Positions 34,464 through 43,808 of a stretch of 64,000 nucleotides of DNA are shown piece by piece. The position numbers and the translations under genes are program-made. Each line of letters starts with the position of its first letter. Position 1 is the first letter of the stretch. This DNA is from Rutidosis leptorrhynchoides. Taxonomy: Eukaryota > Streptophyta > Magnoliopsida > Asterales > Asteraceae. The stretch is from assembly GCF_046630445.1 (NCBI RefSeq), contig NC_092333.1, forward strand, positions 720,618,001-720,682,000, read 5' to 3'. Below the pieces are notes generated by a model, which worked only from the letters and a program-made list of their open reading frames with translations, made no database searches and was not told the DNA's origin.

Positions 34464-35331
34464 GAGACTGGAGTCGTTTGGGTCAGGTACTTCATGGTGA
34501 TGATTTAGAGGTTGTCTCTAAATCTGTTTCCCCATGTTTGATTGTTTCGGTCAGAACCGATGACTCCTTTACAAGTACCCTTTCTTATTCATGTTACTTT
34601 GTTAAAATTCTGTTAGTTGATTAACTTGTGGACGTGTTTTAAATTTGTAACTTTGTTGTACAGTATTATGTTAGGTTTCTAATGTTGTTTCACCTTGGTG
34701 TCATTTAAGTGTGCCATAGTGGGTCTCAAATTAACATTGTGTTGCTCGAGTAGATCTTCTTGTGCTCTTAATCGTGTTCAGCATGGGTCACCATCCGGTA
34801 GCACATCGCCTTCAATGGAAAATACAGGTGTATTGTTGTTCACTTGCTTTTTTAAATCTCTTTAGAATACAGTTATGAGACACAATTTGTGTTTGGCGTC
34901 TTTAACTTTCTTTCTTAAGCATCATGATTTCAGTTAAGATGATAAATTTGGTATGGCATAAGTGATGGGGTGGTCTTTGTTTTACCTTTTTATCCTTTTG
35001 TTTATGTGAGGTCCTTGGCCTAGATTATATGTGAATCTGAATCTTTAAAGTAGTGATTCTACTAAACACACTAAAGTCAATTCTATGCACATTGATAGCC
35101 ACTATAGAAAACAAATTGCAGATACTTTGAACTGTCAATTTCCTTTTTTTTTCAGGTCAACCATAACTCAATGAAACATCAATGAGTATCTCAACCTGAT
35201 CAACAATGAATTTCTCAACTCCATTAAAGAGTATGTAGTAGACACATTTGAGGTGTTTTTTCTGTTTTGGCATCGTTCATATTCTATGATCCAACAATGA
35301 AGGGAAATGTGCCAATATGTATGTATGTATG

Positions 35332-35332
<1 letters not shown>

Positions 35333-35411
<79 letters not shown>
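35333..35411. repeat. (TA)n microsatellite
   Basis: About 79 bases of TA, preceded by a short (tatg)n run. Confidence 0.9.
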
Positions 35412-35414
<3 letters not shown>

Positions 35415-35799
35415 GGGTTTTGTATTAAATTTGATTTGTTTTATTAATTTTTAAGTTTGATTTGCTAATTGTTATCCTGTGTTGGCTTCTGAAAAATGTG
35501 TAGCGGGATCTTATCTTTTGACCCTTGAAGGTGTGTTCTCATTCATTCTGTTACAAATTTATTTTTCCTTCATACTTATTTTATTGTTGTTGTCTGCGAA
35601 TGTTAGTTGCAGTTGTTAATCGAGCTGTCATTCATACCCATTTCATTAATGTGTTGCTGGCTACGGGAAGCAAGAGGCAGGAGGACTACTGGATGGCATG
35701 TTGGATGGGGTGCTCCATGAACCCCGACTTATATATGCATGTAAATGTAAATTAGATTTATGATTTTTTTGTAAATACTTAAAAGATATTATACTTAAA

Positions 35800-35802
<3 letters not shown>

Positions 35803-35876
<74 letters not shown>
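35803..35876. repeat. (TA)n microsatellite
   Basis: About 74 bases of TA. Confidence 0.9.
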
Positions 35877-35885
<9 letters not shown>

Positions 35886-35886
<1 letters not shown>

Positions 35887-36027
35887 TAGTAGGATTAAGG
35901 GGGAAGTAACCAATGATGATATCAATGAGAAGTTGGAGTTATCCGAAGCATCTTGTGACAATGACGCCGGCAATACTCAAACAGTTGATTTCCAGTCACT
36001 TGCTACAAAAGCAGCAGCCACATTAAG
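35886..36027 (+). pseudogene. Exon-like block of unknown gene in Helitron
   Basis: An open stretch reads SRIKGEVTNDDINEKLELSE, then ASCDNDAGNTQTVDFQSLAT and KAAATL. Composition is protein-like and unlike the AT-rich surroundings. It lies near the Helitron 3' end, where captured gene pieces often sit. Family not recognised. Confidence 0.35.
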
Positions 36028-36385
36028 TATTCCATACACATATTTGTGTGCTTGAACTGTTATTGTTATTTTAGAGGTGGTAAACTGGATGGGTGGGCCA
36101 GGTAGATTGGTTACTAGGTCAATTTTTCATTAGCAGCTTATTTCATTTTCAGCATTAAAAACTTCAAACATTAAGTACGAAATTTCTAATCTACAAAAAA
36201 ATCTTTAAAAAAAACCCGCGAAGTCGCGGGTCTTTGACTAGTTTAGAATTAAAAGTAAAGAAATAAGATACAATTATTAGTTATTAGTAATTATATATAT
36301 TATATATAATATTAATATAAAATATATAAAATAAGTGTTAACAAACGGTGTGATCAAAACATTTAATTAATACTGATTGTTACCA

Positions 36386-36927
36386 TCTATCTATAGTTTA
36401 TATTATATTGCTAAAATGATAATCTCATTATTAGGTTAATTTATTTGTTAAGAAAAAATAAAAAAGAAAAGAAAAAATCTAAGCATGATGGGTGATGTCA
36501 TTAATCTAAATAATTTTGAATTAAAATTAAATCTTATTAATTGATTATTATTATTAAATCTTGTTAATAATATTTTAATTATTAAAATTAAATAATTTTT
36601 AAATTATTTTGATTAATTATTTTGAATTGAGTACGAGAAGGTATAAAAGTTAGGCAGAAGGAAACCAATTCTACATTTATATTTTTATTTACACTATTAA
36701 AATAAAATGACAATCAATATTATCTCTTATAATTGGATGTGGATTGTTTAATATGCATTTTAGGTGTTTGATGAAATGTTCAGCTAACGACTTTCTTAGT
36801 CGGACTATGTGGTTCCACGGGTCATTAGACTAAATAACTTTAGCATTTACGTTCACTTAATACCTAAAATTTATCATTAAACTGTTTCGTTTAAACAAAC
36901 CCGTGAATTCACAGGTCATTTCGCTAG
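36386..36927 (+). mobile_element. Small non-autonomous Helitron (542 bp)
   Basis: The 5' end A|TCTATCTATAGTTTATATT lies at 36386. The 3' end has imperfect hairpin ACCCGTG-aatt-CACAGGT (36899-36916), then catttcg, CTAG (36924-36927) and T. It is entirely non-coding. Confidence 0.65.
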
Positions 36928-37572
36928 TTTTGTATATGTGTGAATTAAAAAGTTAGACTTGAGGCATGTACTATATATTATGACTAGCTCTCATTGGATG
37001 GTTGAGGGTGGCTCAATACCTCCAAATATCCCCTAGCTCTGCTGTTGGATATATGTGTTCATAAAGTGTTTTATAAAAGATTATATAATTTGTTTTAAAA
37101 TTTGTACATTGTACACAATATTTCAAATATTGTATAAATGTAATGTGAGTGTTTTATAATAAGGTTGTATATAATACTTCAAATCTTGTACATATGATGA
37201 TGAATTGTTTACCATATGATTGTACATAATGCTTACCTTATTGCACACATTTTTTAAAGATTTCTTAATTTTATTAAATATAATTAATAATTATTTTTTA
37301 ATGACATCATCAACCATGTTTTAAAATTTTTTTTATGCTTGAAAAAGATTTTTTTTATGACATCATCTTTTTTGTATTTTATTATATAGTATAATATAAA
37401 TAAATAAATATAAATAGTTAGATGTGCATTAGTTACTTGTATTTTATAAGTACCTAATGCATGTATACGATGGATTTATTAATTTTGACGATGGAAATAC
37501 AGTGGCGAGTGCAAGTAGACCTAAGTGGGGTCATTTGAACCCACTAAAATTTTATTAATATATTTAAAATAC
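36928..37572. other. AT-rich stretch, nothing recognised
   Basis: No gene, hairpin or terminal repeat could be supported here. Confidence 0.45.
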
Positions 37573-37783
37573 TACTACCTCCGTCTCATTCCAATAGTCC
37601 ACAGACAAAAAACACGCAGTTTTAGGAAATCCCACTAACTTCATTTCTCCACCAATGAAATATCTTCTCTCTCCAAATCCACCAATGAAATATCATCTTT
37701 CCTTTTTATTTATGGAAGTGGACTATCAGAATGGGACAACCCAAAATGGAATACTAGCATATTGGAATGAGACAGAGGTAGTA
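37573..37783. mobile_element. Stowaway-like MITE (211 bp)
   Basis: The ends tactacctccgtctcattcc and ggaatgagacagaggtagta are inverted with one mismatch over about 24 bp and TA at each border. The interior is AT-rich and non-coding. Confidence 0.85.
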
Positions 37784-37864
37784 ATAAAATTGTATAGGAC
37801 ACCACTAAATTTATAGATGGGACCCCATATATCTCTAAAATTAGTTGTTTTTATGGAAATAAAT

Positions 37865-38625
37865 AGCGTTAACAGCATTGACTCACAAGGGTAAGAAGTA
37901 TGAATGAACTGAGCTACATAAGTCCGCATTTCAGTTGTTAAAAGAGAAATTAACTACTACACCAATTTTGTCTTTGCCCGAAGGAACTGAGGACTTCGTG
38001 ATTTACTGTGATGCTTCACGACAGGGGTTTGGTTGCGTGTTGATGCAACGTAAGAAAGTGATTGCCTATGGATCACGACAACTGAAGATACATGAACAAG
38101 ATTACACTCCGCACGACTTGGAACTTGGTGATGTGGTCTTTGCACTGAAGATGTGTAGACACTATTTGTACGGTACTAAGTTTATTGTTTTCACCGATCA
38201 CAAGAGTTTAAAGCATATCTTCAACCAGAAACAGCTCAATATGAGGCAAAGGCGTTGGATAGAGCTATTGAATGACTACGACTGCGACATTTGCTATCAT
38301 CCTGGCAAGGCTAATGTGGTTGCAGATGCCTTGAGTAGGAAGAAAAAGGTTAAACCTCTCCGAGTTAGAGCATTGAACTTGACTGTCCGAATGAACCTTA
38401 CTTCTCAGATACGCGATGCATAACTAGAGGCATTGAAAGAAGAGAACGTTGCTACTGAGTCACTTAGAGGAGCAGATAAGAAGTTTGTTGTTCGAGAATA
38501 TGGAACCCGATACTTCATAGATAGAATTTGGGTACCGAGATATGGCGGATTAAGGGAACTAGTGCTAGATGAAGCACACAAGACAAAGTATTCTATTCAT
38601 CCTGGATCTGACAAGATGTATCAAG
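37865..38625 (+). pseudogene. Tekay gypsy RT end and RNase H (5'-truncated, plus strand)
   Basis: Plus-strand pol remnant. It starts at the RT thumb (TALTHKGKK), then RNase H ([24 protein letters not shown]-like, [19 protein letters not shown]) and the connection/zinc region ([42 protein letters not shown]). The same element's integrase resumes at 47247 on the far side of a second, oppositely oriented gypsy copy. The left border is a truncation against unrelated DNA. It is a fossil with a few breaks. Confidence 0.85.
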
Positions 38626-40234
38626 ATGCTTCTCCGATCCTTTGGGTATTTCATCCTTTAAATTTCCCTCTTTTAAAACTCCTTGTTGCGCCTCCTTTAT
38701 TTGAGTAGTAAGGTTAGTGTGAATTATTATATTCATAGATTTTACTCGAATGGGTTCTCTGTCCTTTCTGCTCAAGGCGTCGGCTACCACATTTGCCTTC
38801 CCCGGGTGGTAACGAATCTCAAAGTCATAATCATTCAACAATTCAATCCACCTACGCTGCCTCATATTCAGTTGTTTCTGATTAAATATGTGTTGAAGAC
38901 TTTTGTGGTCAGTATATATAATACTTTTGACCCCATATAAGTAGTGCCTCCAAGTCTTTAATGCAAAAACCTAATTCCAAATCATGCGTCGTATAATTTT
39001 GCTCGTGAATCTTCAATTGTCTAGACGCATAAGCAATCACCTTCGTCCATTGCATTAATACACAACCGAGACCTTGCTTTGATGCGTCACAATAAATCAC
39101 AAAATCATCATTCCCTTCTGGCAATGACAATATAGGTGCCGTAGTTAGCTTTTTCTTCAATAACTGAAACGCTTTCTCTTGTTCATCCTTCCATTCAAAT
39201 TTTTTCCCTTTATGCGTTAATGCAGTCAAGGGTTTTGCTATTCTGGAAAAATCTTGGATGAACCTTCTGTAGTAACCAGCTAGTCCTAAAAACTGGCGTA
39301 TATGTTTCGGAGTTTTTGGGGTTTCCCACTTTTCAACAGTTTCTATCTTTGCCGGATCCACCTTAATACCTTTTTTGTTCACTATGTGACCGAGGAATTG
39401 AACTTCTTCCAACCAAAATGAACACTTTGAAAATTTAGCGTACAATTCTTCCTTCCTCAATACTTCTAACACCTTTCTCAAATGTTCACCGTGTTCTTGG
39501 TCATTCTTTGAGTAAATAAGTATGTCATCAATGAAAACAATGACAAACTTGTCAAGGTATGGTCCGCACACTCGGTTCATAAGGTCCATGAATACAGCTG
39601 GTGCATTAGTTAAACAAAACGGCATGACCATAAACTCGTAATGACCGTAACGTGTTCTGAAAGCAGTCTTTGGAATATCATCTTCTTTCACCCGCTTTTG
39701 ATGATACCCGGAACGTAAGTCAATCTTTGAATAAACAGACGAGCCTTGTAGTTGATCAAATAAGTCGTCGATTCTCGGTAGTGGGTAGCGGTTCTTGATG
39801 GTAAGTTTGTTCAACTCTCGGTAGTCGATACACAACCTGAATGTACCATCTTTCTTCTTGACAAACAAAACAGGAGCTCCCCACGGTGATGTGCTTGGTC
39901 GAATGAAACCATGCTCTAAAAGTTCTTGTAATTGGCTTTGCAGTTCTTTCATCTCGCTGGATGCGAGTCTATAAGGAGCACGAGCTATTAGTGCAGCTCC
40001 TGGAACAAGATCTATTTGAAATTCAACAGATCGATGTGGAGGCAGTCCCGGTAATTCTTTCAGAAATACATCGGGAAATTCTTTTGCGACGGGAACATCA
40101 TTGATGCTCTTTTCTTCAGTTTGTACTTTCTCGACGTGTGCTAGAACAGCATAGCAACCTTTTCTTATTAGTTTTTGTGCCTTCAAATTACTAATAAGAT
40201 GTAGCTTCATGTTGCCCTTTTCTCCGTACACCAT
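38626..40234 (-). pseudogene. Gypsy reverse transcriptase and RNase H, copy 2
   Basis: RT motifs run in order: [76 protein letters not shown] (YxDD equivalent with both Asp), [11 protein letters not shown] and the thumb [19 protein letters not shown]. RNase H follows with [18 protein letters not shown] and the connection [13 protein letters not shown]. The region stops where the element is truncated, before integrase. Family logic places it downstream of gag-protease. It is a broken fossil; about two breaks. Confidence 0.9.
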
Positions 40235-40243
40235 TAAGGGTTC

Positions 40244-40965
40244 TCATTTTTCTCGTACAATGCGAATTGCATTTTTATAACATACGATCTCTGCTTTCAC
40301 CTTCTTCAGCCAGTCCATGCCAACTATTACATCAAAACTCCCTAACTCTACTGGTATCAAATCAATCTTAAATATTTTGCTACCCAGTTTAATTTCTCGA
40401 TTCCGGCATATATTATCTGCTGAAATTAATTTACCGTTTGCTAATTCGAGTAAAAATTTACTATCCAACGGCGTCAATGGACAACTTAATTTAGCACAAA
40501 AATATCTACTCATATAGCTTCTATCCGCACCCGAATCAAATAAAACGTAAGCAGATTTATTGTCAATAAGAAACGTACCCATAACAAGCTCCGGGTCTTC
40601 CTGTGCCTCTGCCGCATTAATATTGAAAACTCTTCCGTGGCCTTGTCCATTCGTGTTCTCCTGGTTCGGGCAATTTCTAATAATGTGACCCGATTTTCCA
40701 CATTTATAACAAACTACATTGGCATAACTTACTCCGACACTACTTGCTCCGCCATTACTCGTTCCGACACCATTTATTCCTTTCGTTCTGTTAACCCCTG
40801 GTCCGTAGACCTCACACTTCGCCGTGCTATGACCATTTCTTTTACACTTGTTGCAAAATTTGGTGCAGAACCCCGAGTGATACTTTTCACACCTTTGGCA
40901 TAGCTGTTTCTGATTGTTGTTGTTGTTGCGGTTGTTATTGTTATTGGGATGATTGTTGTAGTTGC

Positions 40966-41002
<37 letters not shown>

Positions 41003-41836
41003 GGGCCGTTTGTTGTAGTTGCGATTGATGTTGCGATTGTTGGGATAATTGTTGCGATTATTATTGTAATTGCTGTTGTTGTTGTATTGGTGATTCTTAT
41101 CACCGTTTTCCTCCCACTTTCTTTTGACTTGCTTCACATTGGCCTCTTCAGCCGTCTGTTCTTTAATTCTTTTCTCAATCTGGTTCACTAGTTTGTGAGC
41201 CATTCTACATGCCTGTTGTATGGAGGCGGGCTCGTGTGAACTTATATCTTCTTGGATTCTTTCCGGTAATCCTTTCACAAACGCGTCGATCTTCTCTTCC
41301 TCATCTGCGAACTCTCCCGGACACAATAGGCACAATTCTGTGAATTGTCTTTCGTACGTGGTAATATCAAATCCTTGGGTTCGTAACCCTCTAAGTTCTG
41401 TTTTGAGCTTATTGACCTCGGTTCTGGGACGGTACTTCTCGTTCATCAAGTGCTTGAATGCTGACCACGGTAGTGCGTACGCATCGTCTTGTCCCACTTG
41501 CTCTAGATAGGCATTCCACCATGTTAACGCAGAACCTATGAAGGTATGCGTAGCGTACTTCACTTTGTCCTCTTCAGTACACTTACTTATGGCAAATACC
41601 GATTCGACCTTCTCGGTCCACCGTTTCAATCCGATCGGTCCTTCGGTTCCATCAAATTCCAAGGGTTTGCAGGCAGTGAATTCTTTGTAGGTGCATCCTA
41701 CACGATTTCCTGTACTGCTAGATCCAAGGTTATTGTTGGTATGTAGCGCAGCCTGTACCGCGGCTATGTTTGAAGCTAGAAAAGTACGGAATTCCTCTTC
41801 ATTCATATTCACGGTGTGTCGAGTAGTCGGTGCCAT
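40244..41836 (-). CDS. gag and aspartic protease, Tekay element copy 2
   Basis: About 530 residues are open from MAPTTRHTVNMN; an in-frame ATG 12 codons upstream is an alternative start. A Retrotrans_gag domain occupies about residues 60-210 (GLKRWTEKVESVF, ALTWWNAYLEQVG, YRPRTEVNKLKTELRGL). An Asn-rich linker (about 255-320) is followed by a cysteine/histidine cluster (CQRCEKYHSGFCTKFCNKC), the zinc knuckle CYKCGKSGHIIRNC and the retropepsin site VLFDSGADRSYMS with IVGMDWL downstream. In the family gag forms the virus-like particle and protease matures it. The Asn tract length differs between copies, as expected of a repeat. Confidence 0.9.
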
Positions 41837-41973
41837 TTCCTTCAAAATAGTCAAATGGAACAAGTTAATCATACAGAATATTAAGAGTAGTTAATAGTAT
41901 TTCGTAGCATAATATGAACTCATTTATAAAAGCTTTTTCTTCATATTAGCATTTTATAAGTTTAAATTCGGGT

Positions 41974-41989
41974 AGTACCTACCCGTTAA
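41974..41989 (-). other. Internal polypurine-tract-like 16-mer, copy 2
   Basis: Minus strand TTAACGGGTAGGTACT, at the same place as in copy 1 (between F-box frame and gag). Confidence 0.5.
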
Positions 41990-42177
41990 GTTCATACTTA
42001 GTAGCTAATATACAATTCAACTACTACAATTCTATATGAAAAACTAATTATAATAATATTTCGCGTTCAAACTTTTATACAATATTTTACAAACTTACAA
42101 TACCGCTTATTTTACATAAAGCATGAAATATAGCACACAATAACTTTGATACAAGATAGTTGTGAAGATAATTCTAG

Positions 42178-42861
42178 CTAGTACACAAGTCGTTCAGCAA
42201 AGGCAATAAAGACACGTAATTCATACGTCCAGAAACAAGTCATGCATTCTGGTTTTACTAGGACTACTTCCCATCCTTGATCTTGTGGAACATAACCGAT
42301 ATGGCCGTTGATAAGACAGCGTGTTGTAACGTCATCAAAGGGACGAGGGTTACATAATGACCAACAGTCTCGTAATAACCTAAAAACCTCATTTCTTACC
42401 CCAATTACCGACTCCGTCACTTGTGGGAACGTTTTGTTTAATAGTTGTAGCCCGATGTTCTTTTTCTCACTTTGGTGAGAAGCGAACATTACTAACCCGT
42501 AAGCATAGCATGATTCTTTATGTTGCATGTTAGCCACTTTTTCTAAATCATGAAGTCCTATATTCGGATACATTGAGTCAAAATAATTTCTTAACCCGTT
42601 GCGTAAAATAGCATTTGGGTTCCCCGCAATATATGCGTCAAAGTAAACACATCGTAACTTATGGGTTTCCCAATGTGATATCCCCCATCTTTCAAACGAA
42701 AGTCTCTTATATACCAAGACATTCTTGGAACGTTCTTCGAATGTCTTACAAACTGATCTCGCCTTAAATAGTTGTGCCGAGGAATTCTGACCGACTCTAG
42801 ACAAGATTTCATCAATCATGTCTCCGGGTAGGTCTTTTAAAATATTGGGTTGTCTATCCAT
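42178..42861 (-). CDS. F-box protein carried inside gypsy element, copy 2
   Basis: A 227-residue frame, colinear with 1641-2324. F-box at residues 8-55 (LPGDMIDEILSRVG, FKARSVCKTFEERSKN), central SEL1/TPR-like segment (NPNAILRNGLRNYFDSMYPN, CYAYGLVMFASHQSE) and C-terminal ECMTCFWTYELRVFIAFAE. This is the architecture of plant At1g67623/At2g35280-type F-box proteins, which act as substrate adaptors of SCF ubiquitin ligases. It has no intron and uses its own ATG, 139 bp downstream of the acidic frame and about 340 bp upstream of gag. Retention of an open frame in both copies argues that the family moved with it. Possible roles, purely inferred: degradation of a host silencing factor or control of the element's own proteins. 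Confidence 0.82.
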   Translation of the reverse strand: MDRQPNILKDLPGDMIDEILSRVGQNSSAQLFKARSVCKTFEERSKNVLVYKRLSFERWGISHWETHKLRCVYFDAYIAGNPNAILRNGLRNYFDSMYPNIGLHDLEKVANMQHKESCYAYGLVMFASHQSEKKNIGLQLLNKTFPQVTESVIGVRNEVFRLLRDCWSLCNPRPFDDVTTRCLINGHIGYVPQDQGWEVVLVKPECMTCFWTYELRVFIAFAERLVY

Positions 42862-42999
42862 TTTGTGTTTTTAAACTGTAAAATAGACAAGAGTTAGATT
42901 CATAAAAAAAAATACTTATTAATACAAGCAATTTTTACATATATCATAAAGCATAAGCACACTATATTACATATATTACACCACACGAATACAACTATC

Positions 43000-43599
43000 T
43001 TATTCCGACTCGCTCGTTTCTTCTTCTTCGGTTTTGGTTCGTTTTGCCAAGTTTCTAGGGATATATGATGTTCCCCTAATACTAGCTGTCATTTTCCACA
43101 ACGGTTTAGAAAAACCTGGTGGTTTAGAGGTTCCCGGGTCATTGTTACAACTTAAGGACTTCGGGAGTTGACGATACATATAAAGTTCATCGGGGTTGGA
43201 ATTAGATTTCTCTATTTTTATGCCCTTTCCCTTATTATTTTCTTTTGCTTTTTTAAATTCAGTTGGGGTAATTTCTATAACATCATCGGAATTCTCGTCG
43301 GAATCCGATTCATTGGAGAATTGGTAATTCTCCCAATATTTTGCTTCCTTGGCGGAAACACCATTGACCATAATTAACCTTGGTCGGTTGGTTGAGGATT
43401 TTCTTTTACTTAACCGTTTTATTATTTCCCCCACCGGTTCTATTTCCTCCTCCGGTTCCTCCTCTTCCGGTTCTGATTCTTCTTCCGGTTCTGATTCTTC
43501 TTCCGGTTCCTCTTCGGGAACTTGTGAATCAGGCCAATATATATTCGACTCTTCGTTATTATTAGGTGAGTCAATGGGATTTGTGCTAGAGGTAGACAT
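43000..43599 (-). CDS. Acidic leader protein of gypsy element, copy 2
   Basis: 199 residues. The N-terminus MSTSSTNPIDSPNNNEESN is followed by a Glu/Pro/Ser repeat (EPEEESEPEEESEPEEEE, residues about 31-56), the block RPRLIMVNGVSAKEAKYWEN, an acidic Ser/Asp stretch (NESDSDENSDDVIEI), a Lys-rich patch (KKAKENNKGKGIKIEKS) and a Thr/Glu tail. No domain recognised; the charge pattern suggests an intrinsically disordered, possibly nucleic-acid or chromatin-binding protein. It is the first frame after the primer site. A broken counterpart is present in copy 1, and a differently diverged frame sits at the same place in the element at 50409-58685. Confidence 0.65.
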   Translation of the reverse strand: MSTSSTNPIDSPNNNEESNIYWPDSQVPEEEPEEESEPEEESEPEEEEPEEEIEPVGEIIKRLSKRKSSTNRPRLIMVNGVSAKEAKYWENYQFSNESDSDENSDDVIEITPTEFKKAKENNKGKGIKIEKSNSNPDELYMYRQLPKSLSCNNDPGTSKPPGFSKPLWKMTASIRGTSYIPRNLAKRTKTEEEETSESE

Positions 43600-43793
43600 C
43601 TATCACACAATATCAAACATGTTAAGAGATTAATATATCACATAATATATACATGTTAATAATATATAGTTTCCAACAAAAATGTTAAGCAATCATTTTT
43701 AAAGAAAACACGGTCGAAGTCCAGACTCACTAATGCATCCTAACAAACTCGATAAGACACACTAATGCAAATTTTCTGGTTCTCTAAGACCAA

Positions 43794-43808
43794 CGCTCGG
43801 ATACCAAC
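43794..43808 (-). other. Primer binding site, copy 2
   Basis: Minus strand GTTGGTATCCGAGCG, next to the LTR end; identical to copy 1. Confidence 0.8.

Larger units (their letters stand above)
32836..36241 (+). mobile_element. Helitron of about 3.4 kb
   Basis: The 5' end A|TCCCTCTTATTATTAAAGC lies at 32836, directly after an LTR fragment that ends in …gata. The 3' end has hairpin ACCCGCG-aagt-CGCGGGT (36214-36231), then ctttga, CTAG (36238-36241) and T. It contains two (TA)n tracts, the 133-codon frame at 34062-34463 and an exon-like block at 35886-36027. No Rep/helicase is present. The LTR does not resume after 36241, so either the right flank was lost or the ends belong to two Helitrons. 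Confidence 0.6.
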
